NCBI GenBank assembly: GCA_963855995.1
Contig: OY979717.1
Location: 67,998,354-68,062,353 of the forward strand
Direction of reading: 5' to 3'
Length of the DNA: 64,000 bases
Source of the DNA: Muricea muricata
Taxonomy: Eukaryota > Cnidaria > Anthozoa > Malacalcyonacea > Plexauridae
The notes beneath the pieces were generated by a model. That model was not told where the DNA came from. It did not search any database and was given only the letters and a program-made list of their open reading frames with translations. The position numbers and the translations under genes are program-made. Of this stretch, positions 51,239-61,089 are shown in pieces; the first letter of the stretch is position 1; each line of letters begins with the position of its first letter.

Positions 51239-51423
51239 TTATATAGTGTATGCTAAAAACCCTGGTCTCTTTTCTTTTTATGAACTAAATAGTTTTAAAA
51301 ACGAATATTTTTATCTTTCACAGCATTTAGACATTTTCCGTTGTACAAATGTGGAGATAGTGGAAAAATATTTTAGAGACACATGTTTTAGCAAGCCAAA
51401 TGTGATCAAAGATAATAAAAAAT
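51239..51423 (+). CDS. GPCR exon: extracellular N-terminal region
   Basis: Follows ttgcactttag; ends AAAAAAT|gtaaga in phase 1. Reads NPGLFSFYELNSFKN..., FRCTNVEIVEKYFRDTCFSK. This part is less conserved in the family; the phase match with the next exon (T plus GT makes Cys) supports it. Confidence 0.75.
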
Positions 51424-54400
51424 GTAAGAAATGTTATATACTATATATTAACGGACTCTTTTAAAACGAGGCACCTGGCTTTAATGATAATATCTTGTTT
51501 AAAAAAGATTTAACTTTATGTTTAAATCTCTCTAGCCCAAAATCTCGTTTCCTAACTTTCGCCTAACATCTCCTAACATCTGGTCCCAACAAACCGAACT
51601 CATGCAAAAAGAGTGCATCGCTTTCTGAATGTTGGCCATTAAGTATATAGCATTTCCATGATTTTCTATTTGTCAGGTGTTGGCAAGCCATCATGTTCAC
51701 GTAACTTCTCTAAAATAAAAGCTTGCTGGGATAAAACATGTGCTGGAGAAAAAGCTACTACGCCTTGTCCTATGATGTTCTTTCGTACCAACGGTAAGTT
51801 ATTGTTACCATTGAGGGTCATTCTGACGTATTTCATGGCTTCACACACGTTCCATTGATACTTGTTATTATTCATAAACGTTTCTTTTCTGTATTTTCAA
51901 TGTCTTCAACTAATATAATCAATCAAGTATATACAAACACATATAAACTAAATATTTTTTATTCACCATGCAAACTTACAAAAGAACTTGTATTGAAGAA
52001 ATGCCTGTGGAATGAAATCTTGTCCACCTGATTGTTTATTGCATTGCGAAGATCGCTCAAAAACAATGCAACTTCCTTAGTAGGACTCTCTAAGTCTCTT
52101 CCTTTTCAAGATATTTAAGAATTTGTTTGAGTGCATAATTACTTTTCAAAAATGCTTATTAATTTGCAACGTCTTTGACATATTCAGCACAAAAATACAG
52201 ACAAAACGATTACTCGCAGGTATAGTTGAGACGACGCACAAGCATGGGGCCTGGAAAAATCCCTCCTCTGCATGAACACGCATGTACATGTAGCCAACAA
52301 GATGTAGTTGGCTAAAATCTCATGACATAGGCAATTGATCATTTTGTAAAAATGCCTTACGTATCATGCGTGAGTGCGTTTAGAGACTACTTGCAATTTC
52401 AACTAACAAGGATTAGAAATTTAGGCGAGAAAACGAAATATTCTAGTTGTGTTTTGGTCGGCATACCTGACTGAGCAACAAAATCTGGATGTTTTGCTCC
52501 AATATGTATTGCATTTTCCTTTTCAGCGTCTTTGGAAGCTTTCTGTGATTCTACTGGGAATTGGATATTTCCTAAAACCAGTCTTGTAGTTAAAAAATGT
52601 ACAAGACTTACAAACAAAGAAATAAAAGAGTTATTTGATCCTCTTTTACAAAAGAAGGTAGATTATATATTTAGATATTTATTTTTACATGAATTTGTAA
52701 TATGTTGTATGTTATATAACTGTTGTATAACTGTTTTAAAGAAGATACAGAGGATTTGTACCTTTTTATTGTTTTCCTTTTAATTTTCGGCATTTTCGAA
52801 AAAGATGGAACCTCCACAAAATTATTGGCAGGAAATGATAACTTGTTCGATATCTTTAGTTACTGTGTATTTTTAGCTCCTCGCCATCCATATGTAATAA
52901 AAAGATATTTGACACGGACTAAAAACATAACAATTCTTTTATCGCTGTCATATGTATTTTTGTCTTCTTTAAAATGAATGCTGACTGTTATTTTAATGCT
53001 TATTGTTGCAAATTCCGCGTTCTCATTTTTCGACAGGTTTCATCGACAGAACGATACCAAGCAAAAGTGTATGAGACATTTAGTTGGATATGTTTATCGT
53101 TCATGATTCCTTCTCTGTTCATCTTATTTTACTTTATGTAAGTATATGACATTCAGTAGACACAATCAGCTAACGTTTGTTTACACCGTTGCCACCAAAT
53201 TTCCATCTTCGGATTATTCACATGGTTGGATACCATTGCTCTGGTTTGCGGACGAGTACATTAGGACAAAAGTAACCAGGCATACAAAGGATGAATACAA
53301 GTTATTCACTCATGTCCATTCTTCTAGGCGTAGTTACTTTTTTCTCCGTTATGCTGCCGCAAGCTAATACAGGGTATATGAAAAAGTAGACAGTTTTGAA
53401 ACGATTCTCAACCTTGCGATGCCCCTGGAATAATGAAGTTTATTATTAATGTACATTGCTGGGATACTTGTGATGTGGAATAAACGAAAATATTCTGAAA
53501 TTCAAATGTTTCAAACCCAGGAGGGTGCGTATTTTGGAACACATCAAAAGTGATTTTGTACTGAAATATTGTGGAAATAATAATTTGTACAGCAATACAC
53601 CTTCCGACAATTTTTCCATCTACCTAGTCAAAATTACATTTAAGCATTTAAGTTTTGTGCGCAAGTCATATTTAACTTGTCGTAAAAGCTCCCCCCCCCC
53701 CCGCCCCGGGTATTAGAGTTTTACATTTCTCATTTTTTCTGTTCATTCTAGATTACAAGTACAAAAACAATCTATTTTATGCAAAAAACTTCGTACATTG
53801 AGGCCCTTCCCGAAATAGAGAGCGATTTTAGATTTGTCTACTTTTTTTATACACCCGTTATAATAGTAAGTAGGCATGTGAGTAGTCGTAAAATGTGAAT
53901 TACAAACAAACGTTTGCCGATCGTGTCTATTAAATTTATATATTCACTGCACTGCAAAATCTGAAAACAATTAAGCCTATATTGCTTGAAACAATCTCTT
54001 GGCTCCTCGTGTAAAGTAGATTCATTCAATGTAAATATAGTCAGTCAGTCATAGAAACTGTCCATGAGACCCAACCCCTTGGTTCAGATAAAAATGGTCA
54101 GAGGGGGTCGCTACCCTTGGACATGTGCTCTAAGCACTCTGACCCCCAGGGCACTAGTGAGGACCCTTGCCTACAGGGTTTTCAAAGTGGGCGTTATACA
54201 CACCCCGTAGGAATAAATGTAAGGCCGTATATATAAGTCTATTTGGTTAATTTTTTAAGTCAGTTTTCTTTCATTTACCGCGCGGATTATATATAAGTTA
54301 TTTACCTTGAAAAAATAATTAGATGAAACTTGTGGCAAAATCTGGAAGAATTTCGACTTAAATTTATGTCATATAAAGTTTTATATGATATAAATCTCTC

Positions 54401-57400
54401 CTTCTTGGTATTTAACCTTTACATATAATACTATATTGTATAACATGTATTGTAACAGGAGTACTTCACCCCTATAACCCATTCTCCCACTATTTCAATC
54501 TGTGGCTGGTCTGATATAAAGAGAGCATTTGTTACATTAATTTTGCTCAAAACAAATAGTTAATGCCTTAAGTAATTATTTCATATGTGAATGCATTGTA
54601 GGGATTTAAATCGCCCACAATCGCATTTTACTTGCTTTATAGCGATGTTATTTAAAGATTGAAATCTTAAAATAATTTCAAAATAAAACTGGATAAACAA
54701 CAATCTAGCTGCGCCTACATTTTATTATCTTCTATTTTTGAGCAATCTAGGTTAGGGAGATTTAGTTCCTAGTATTGTCACGTTCAAATCTGCCTGCATA
54801 CTAACCATGACTTTCATTCACTACATAATAGTATTCATAACCAATCTAAAATGAAATTGCAATTATAAGGTTAAACCAAATGAGTTAAATAAACTACTCT
54901 TATTTTATGTTACCTTCATGTCACTGGTCCTTTGTCAATTGGTTCTCATGTATATGCCACGATACAGGAGAACCACCATGCCATTTATAACCTTTAAACA
55001 CCATCAATGTTAAGTTTCAAATATTTTTTCGTTTATAAAAGACTCATTGCTCTACGAATTTGATTTAAAATGGGTCTAAAAGTCAGTTTGTTCATCTTGC
55101 TGTTGACGTAAAAGCGTGAAATCTCCTCACCTCTTGTCATATTAAAGGAAAATACTAGCTGTTTTGGACAATATTTTACTTGCTTGCAATGGGTTGCAGC
55201 TAACATCTCATTTTAAAAAGCCAATAAAACAACAAGTTACAGAATTTTGAAAATTTTGAATCGTCTAATCTTAAACCATTATAAAATCATTCTTTTGACT
55301 GGATTGAAGATCACGAGATTCTAATTTTTTACCTTTATATCGGTTAGAGCACCTACGCAGATACAAAAGTATCCATACCACGATCTATACGAACGAACAT
55401 GTTAATCTACAAATAATTGTTGGATGCAGTGTAGTTATTTTTGTCTTTCGTTTTTAAGTTTAAACTTACAAAAAAATCTTTTATAAAGTTTTAAAAATTT
55501 TTTACAAAAAAAGTTTTATAAAGTTTTATATTTGATAAATATTTATTTACAAACAATTGCCAATACTTTTAAAATTAATTTATTTTCAACTTACAGCCAA
55601 TTCGAGAAAGGTTGCTCTTCGTGAAATTATAAATGTTGAATATCGATCGCATAAAGCATGATGGGTATTTACCTAATGACGGTATTAATTTTTCCATTTT
55701 TTTTAGGGACAGAAAGAACATTCGTTTCAACTTGCATAAGAACCTAATCTGCGCTTTCCTGTTCCGAACTGTAACATTTTTCATCGATGTTTATGGCGCT
55801 CCCAGTGGGGTAACTATGATATGTGCAATATTTTGGACCATCGATTGAGGTTTTACAAGAATTAAACAATTTTCTACAGGATGTCTTTTAAGATATAGAG
55901 TACCGTCTACATGATACGATTTTCATTCTATAACATATAAAAACATGGGCTGATGCCAGATTTTTCGGTTCACTCTCTTAAAATTAATGGTTTTGAAAAG
56001 ATTTCTGAAAAAACCTAACCTTCATTTTAATTTAAAGTTAGCCCATGGTTCAGAAAAGCTGATTCTGAACAAGGCCAGTCTTCCTAATATTCATTCATTG
56101 TATTTAATTAGTATTGAGCACTTCATTGAAAAGATGAGATGTTAATATTTTAAAACTTTAAATTGTGTTGTCTAGGTTGTTTGTAATCTGGTCTGGGTAT
56201 TAAACCGGTTCTTTGCCCTATCGGAGGTGACATGGATGTTGAATGAAGCTCTGTTCTTGTTGAAGCTACTGTTTCGTACTTTTGATGCCAAATCGTATTT
56301 CTGGGGTTTTTTTATATTTGGATGGGGTGAGTTCTAATGTAAAACCACTTAATCTTTCATTGACTAAATTACCAACAGAACTTCGACATTTTGAGTTCAT
56401 AAGGCCTTCGTTGGGAGGCGGTGTAGCTTTGGGAAAACATGCGTATTTTTGTACGAGTGTAAATAAACCATCATGTGTAAAAAAAGCAAATCAGACGTGT
56501 TCAAAGATGATTTAAAACACAGGCCACAAGTAAAATAAAATGTGAAGCAAGAAAAGCTTGCAGACCCTCAATTGTTTCATACATGTATATCTGCGTTAGT
56601 GGAAATACCAAGCCGCAGAGGTGCGGCCAGTTAGGCCAATTAGGTCAACGTAATTCTCGTCATTTTTCCGGTTTAGGATTTCCTGCAATTGTGGTATTTG
56701 GGGTCTATGTTCCTTTTATGGTGGAATATTTTGGACAAGAAATGTACGGGAGTTTAAACCATTTTACGTTCTTGCTTTTTGCATGCTTGCAGGGCCGGTG
56801 CTAGAGCGTTAATTAGGAGGGTACATATACATACATTCAGGTTCTGTCCAAATAATTTCTTTTGAAATCAACTCTAATAACAACGGATTTCAAGAAAAAT
56901 TTGTCGGGCGGAACCTGAATATATGAATATACCCCCCCCCCCCACCTCCACCCCTAATTAACGTTCTAACGCCGGCTCTGTATGTATGTTTGTCTTTCCA
57001 TACTAATAATGATTTCCAAGCCTTGTATATTTAATTATTTTTCTAAAACTTTCACCTCTTTTCGTATCAATTTTATTTTTGATAGCCTGAAGGCGGATAG
57101 TAAACTATTCAAAATGTAGCTAAAATAAAAATATTATCTAAAGCTTCTTGTGTGATGCTTAATAACAAACAAAAAACCAAAAATGCTTCATTTAATTCAA
57201 TCGTTATAAAAAGTAAACACATTTAAAGGAAAATATCAACATCCATAAAAATATCAGAAAATCATAATTGCCTCATGTAGTGGTAGTTGATTAAAAAATC
57301 ATCTTGCGAAATACAAGAAACATGTATTTTATTTTAACAGGTGTTGGACCGACCAAAAAGATTCCTATTACATGTTTATAATTTATGGTCCGATGACACT

Positions 57401-60400
57401 AATGCTTCTGGTGATTATTCTATTTTTTAAATGTTATATACTTTGATTTATTATGCTCTTTTTAAATATCAACTTTGCGGAGACTCGGTAAATGTTTATA
57501 AAGAGGGCCCAAAAAATACATAAATCATGACATTGATAATGATTTATTATATGAAGTATAGGAATTGCAGGCACTGATGAAACTGATAATCTCATATGTG
57601 AGATTATTTATGATAATTTCACATGTGAAAATTATCACTTTTCAAACCATCATCAATCATAGCTTCTGGATATTTTATATTGGTAGAAAAGACCGTAGAC
57701 TATACAATAAAAAAAAATACATGGGTGCTTTGAAATATCAGTTTAGTTAACAAGATGTTTCAAAATATTTCTCTGTTCTTCAAAGCTTTCCCTTTTGTAC
57801 ACAATAAAGATTTTCATTCTTTTTCTCATTTCATCGTCTTCAATATCAGCTTTACTCCCATGCCCCTGTTCCACAGTTCCTGGCTTTTGTACGACGTCAT
57901 ATATTTCATTTGGGCCAAATCCAACTCGAGACACAGTCATCAAATTGAATTAAATGTTTATAGTATGTGTTCGTCTCGTGTTAGGGAGCAAAATGTGCAA
58001 TTTTATACCTTTTGCTCATTCTAGTACAGCATAGCCCTACCCGTATTCACTGCCTAATGGCGTAGTAAAACCAAGAATATCTCTTCATCTGAATTGATAT
58101 TGCCGTCGGCCGTCGCTGAATAAAGCGACCTGACATTGTTTGCAGTTTCAACACTTACTTTCTGCTGTTTCAATTCATGCATCTTTTAGTCCAAACGTTT
58201 TTCTTTGCCACAAATTAAAGCTTAGAATCCTTCCCCTCAATGATCAAATTTAGCTTCCTATCTAAATAGTTAATGACCGCTAACAATTTCTCGAGACAAA
58301 GTTTGGCCTTTTAAACTATATTTTCCAAATAGTATACGACGACCAGTATATGAGGGTGTCAGTTTGTAAGATTTGAAAATTCCCCGCTAACGTTTCAAAT
58401 AATGTCGATAGCGCAGTCGACAGAACACAAAAACAATATTCACTACCTGAACGATACAAGCTAAACTTTGGCATTCATTGATGAAGGGCCTTGTATTCAT
58501 TTAGATAGTGAAAGATCCTATAGTATTTTGTAAAAAATCCTCGCTGCTTGCACTAGAGTGTGATTCATTATTTCAGACACAGGGTGTTCTCTTGGTTATA
58601 ATACACCTAAAAATTTTTTAGATCAATTTTGTGACGCTAATATATGTGATCTACGTTCTTCTTGATAAACTACGTACGTCAACAACGTCTGAACTCCTGC
58701 GACTTAAGTAAGTTATTTTATTGTTTTCCGATTGCTGTCAGGCGTTTAACATTTGAAGCTCTTTGAAATTTACGTACAGCGGTATCTTGAAATGCAATGA
58801 AGTTTCTGACTCTTCCTCAACTGCAAAATTAATCTTTATTATAATAATTAGCAGTATCGTACCACAAGATGATGCTGAAATAAATGAATGCCGTATCTTG
58901 TGGTGCGAAAATAATTAGCAATTTAGATAATATTTTTTATATGTTTGTTTATTTTTTTCAAGGAAAGGTATAAAGGCTGCTTTAATTTTGATGCCTTTAC
59001 TTGGTGTTATATATTTAATGATTCTATACGTACCCAAAACTGCACCTAAATGGTATCAATATCTTATAAGAATACTGTATCCCATGCAGGTAAGCTATTA
59101 ACATTGAAGGGAAAGGAATGAACGAGATTAGCATTAAAATTAATGGCCATTAGTGTGATAGTTATGAAATATAAACCATATACAGTTATATCATCACGAG
59201 TGGAAATTGGAAAAACGAGAAATTGTGTGGACACGCAACGCCGGGCTAAATACCATAGATATCTCATATACACTAGATAGCGCATCTATATATCAAAAAG
59301 TCGAGCCAAAAATCTCAGCGGTATCCCCTCATAACAATAGGCGGCGGCCATATTGGTCGTTCCCACTCATAAAAAAAATGCTACATAAAACACTATACTT
59401 TTCTGCATTTGTGTATTAAATACTTTCTAGCTGGATAAAAGATGATTTATTGTTAACTTTGTCCATTTCCGCCATTCAAAATACACAAATTATCATGCTC
59501 CGTGGGAACGACCAGCGCCTGCGATCTGGCTTCAATTTTCGCCCGCCCACTGTGTGGGATGCACCATGTAGTGTATATGAGATATCTATGGTAAATACGA
59601 ACCTAAAATGATCAGCCCTTGTGATTGGACTTTTAAAACAATAATCATTATTCTTTATGATTCGTTCTTTAGAAAACCAATTTCTACAGTTTACTGTCTT
59701 TCATTGTTGTAGCCAACTAACCACAAAACCTGTTAGTTTAGGTTTTGATATAACTGTATATCAATACGAAAAAAGTTTCATATTTCTTTTATAATGTAGC
59801 ACAAAAAGTACAGAATGACTTTAACGGATGAGCGGGTCATTTTCCGTATTTACAATTGAGTTATGAGAACATGGCTCTTAATCAATCAGCGTTAAGAATT
59901 CTCAAATGCTAAATTATAATTCGCATTGTGTGATAACCAGGAACGATACTAGAGCGTTAATTGGAGGGGGGGAGGGGGATGTTATCTACTATGACTAGTG
60001 TCAGTTGGGTAGTTTTTTTAGAGTCTCTGCAGAACTGTATTTTACATGGCCCGTAGCTTTTGAGTCCATGAGATTAAAGCAGATCATACCAGATCATTTT
60101 TTAAACTTTTTTTAAAGGGATATGGCAATATATTTTTGAAGTCACCATAATATCGCTGTTAAATTTTTAATAACATGCCCAGTTGTTAAAATATTGAAGG
60201 ACAAAAAGGTCAAAGACACTATTCATCAGCCATCTAATATTATAAAGATCCATGAAGTCACAACAGAAACTTTTTTCTTAGAAAAAGCAATTAGCGAACG
60301 CGGTCAATGTTAAAAACTGTATGGATTTGGATGTATGTACTTTTTACGCAAATTGCTTAGTGTTTAAAACTTTCATTGCGATCTAACTAATTGACAGTAT

Positions 60401-61089
60401 AAGATTTATTCTGTTGTGACGTCTTAAAGTAGACCTAATTTTAAAACGAAATGCGGATGACTGGTATCATTTGTTCTTTAATATTTCAAAAACTAACCAC
60501 GCTAAGAAACATTTAACGGTGGACATTACAATTACTTCAAATTTTCTTACCGATAAAGCAAAAAATGTGTTGTCATATCTCTTTAGACTAGGCATGCGTC
60601 GTTGCCAGGCAATGTTTCGTCCCTTCCAATTGGCTGGGACAGGTTGCATGTTAGGATCCTCTCATTGATTCAAGCTGTACCAAAAATTAACTTGTTTGAA
60701 CCAAATATTTCTTACTTTACTTTAGTTGTAAGTTTGTCAGTGCGTAAGTGTATATGAGATTGTGGGCTCAGGATAAGCAATTATAAACAATTAAAGCCCA
60801 GCAAAGCTTGTCAATGTGATATTAGCAACGAAATCCCTTTACAATATGAGCTTTGTAATTTCAGGGGACTCTAGCATGTCTTGTGTATGTCGTATTCAAT
60901 GGAGAAGTAAGACAGGCTGTTAAGACAAGATGGCATCGTTGGCTTCATACAAAGTCAGAATTCCTGGAAAGAGTAAGGCCATATCGTGGTATTGCTAGAA
61001 TATTTTTTTCAACAACAACAGATAGTAATACAACAACATGTGAGCAAGTGACAGATTTCGAGCTTCTGCCAAACTTGCAAAAAGAATAG
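51239..61089 (+). CDS. Secretin-family (class B1) G-protein-coupled receptor, 11 joined exons
   Basis: This gene encodes a seven-helix plasma-membrane receptor with a Cys-rich extracellular hormone-receptor domain, the layout of receptors for peptide hormones that act through G proteins. Exons (all GT/AG, phases agree): 51239-51423, 51677-51793, 52527-52657, 53037-53137, 55707-55809, 56176-56326, 56677-56743, 57341-57410, 58622-58707, 58963-59089, 60865-61089. The product is about 453 residues plus a missing N-terminus, normal for the family. Hallmarks: ACWDKTC..., PC, FC..TGNW in the hormone-receptor domain; RFNLHKNLI in TM2; TWMLNEALFL in TM3; FGWGFP in TM4; CW in loop 2; KLR in loop 3; LMPLLG in TM6; QGTLACLVYVVFNGEV in TM7. 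No stops or frameshifts were seen. The ligand cannot be told. Donors of exons 7 (gtacgg) and 8 (gtgatt) are weak. Confidence 0.93.
51677..51793 (+). CDS. GPCR exon: first part of hormone-receptor domain
   Basis: After tctatttgtcag; reads VGKPSCSRNFSKIKACWDKT then CAGEKATTPCP; ends AACG|gtaagt. The C-W-D...C....A...PC spacing is the hormone-receptor domain pattern. Confidence 0.9.
52527..52657 (+). CDS. GPCR exon: end of hormone-receptor domain
   Basis: After ccttttcag; reads SLEAFCDSTGNWIFPKTSLV then VKKC and a stalk; ends AAG|gtagat in phase 0. FC...GNW and the last Cys close the domain. Confidence 0.9.
53037..53137 (+). CDS. GPCR exon: TM1
   Basis: After ttttcgacag; reads VSSTERYQAKVYETFSWICL then SFMIPSLFILFYF; ends TTTAT|gtaagt in phase 2. 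Confidence 0.9.
54040..54210. repeat. GC-richer island in GPCR intron, probable dispersed repeat
   Basis: Starts with AGTCAGTCAGTCAT and contains CCCTTGGACATGTGCTCTAA and GACCCCCAGGGCACTAGTGA. The composition differs sharply from the intron around it. The family is unknown. Confidence 0.35.
55707..55809 (+). CDS. GPCR exon: loop 1 and TM2
   Basis: After ccattttttttag; reads DRKNIRFNLHKNLICAFLFR then TVTFFIDVYGAPSG; ends GGG|gtaact. R..LH.NL is the TM2 signature. Confidence 0.95.
56176..56326 (+). CDS. GPCR exon: TM3 to start of TM4
   Basis: After ttgtgttgtctag; reads VVCNLVWVLNRFFALSEVTW, MLNEALFLLKLLFRTF, YFWGFFIFGW; ends TGGG|gtgagt in phase 1. It has the loop Cys at the top of TM3 and the W-M-L-E motif. 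Confidence 0.95.
56677..56743 (+). CDS. GPCR exon: TM4
   Basis: After ttttccggtttag; reads FPAIVVFGVYVPFMVEYFGQ E; ends GAAAT|gtacgg (weak donor). This join gives M-C-W with the next exon, the conserved Cys-Trp of extracellular loop 2. Confidence 0.9.
56789..56982. mobile_element. GCGTTAATT-type foldback in GPCR intron
   Basis: CAGGGCCGGTGCTAGAGCGT then TAATTAGG at the left is inverted at the right (CCCTAATTAACGTTCTAACG then CCGGCTCTG). The arms also share ACATTCAGGTTCTG. Half copies lie at 19424 and 59942 and a diverged copy at 34318. The CAG.GCCGG start suggests hAT; the duplication is unclear. Confidence 0.65.
57341..57410 (+). CDS. GPCR exon: loop 2 and start of TM5
   Basis: After tttattttaacag; reads CWTDQKDSYYMFIIYGPMTL then MLL; ends CTTCTG|gtgatt in phase 0. 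The continued frame after it hits a stop, so the weak donor is needed. Confidence 0.88.
58622..58707 (+). CDS. GPCR exon: rest of TM5 and loop 3
   Basis: After aaaaattttttag; reads INFVTLIYVIYVLLDKLRTS then TTSELLRLK; ends CTTAA|gtaagt. KLR is the G-protein-contacting motif at the base of TM5. Confidence 0.9.
58963..59089 (+). CDS. GPCR exon: TM6
   Basis: After atttttttcaag; reads KGIKAALILMPLLGVIYLMI then LYVPKTAPKWYQYLIRILYP MQ; ends CAG|gtaagc. MPLLG is the TM6 signature. Confidence 0.95.
59254..59590. mobile_element. P-like MITE in GPCR intron, 337 bp
   Basis: Perfect ends CATAGATATCTCATATACAC and GTGTATATGAGATATCTATG, flanked by 8-bp repeats CTAAATAC (59246-59253) and GTAAATAC (59591-59598), 7 of 8 the same. 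It shares the CATAGATAT start with the element at 2966-4948. Inside is a further pair GGTCGTTCCCA/TGGGAACGACC. Confidence 0.8.
59942..59985. repeat. Half end of the GCGTTAATT foldback family
   Basis: ACGATACTAGAGCGTTAATT then GGAGGGGGGGAGGGGG; no inverted partner close by. Confidence 0.45.
60040..60350 (+). repeat. Dispersed repeat, second copy
   Basis: Same order of segments as 50640-50890 (ATTGAAGGACAAA, CAAAGACACTAT, TCAATGTTAAAA), both in plus orientation, on either side of the GPCR body. Confidence 0.45.
60865..61089 (+). CDS. GPCR last exon: TM7 and cytoplasmic tail
   Basis: After ctttgtaatttcag; reads GTLACLVYVVFNGEVRQAVK, TRWHRWLHTKSEFLERV, and a Thr/Ser-rich tail ending NLQKE and TAG at 61087-61089. 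With the Gln of the exon before it gives QG in TM7, then N-x-EV of helix 8. A tail of about 50 residues. No AATAAA was seen in the next 600 bp. Confidence 0.95.
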   Translation, partial: GTLACLVYVVFNGEVRQAVKTRWHRWLHTKSEFLERVRPYRGIARIFFSTTTDSNTTTCEQVTDFELLPNLQKE

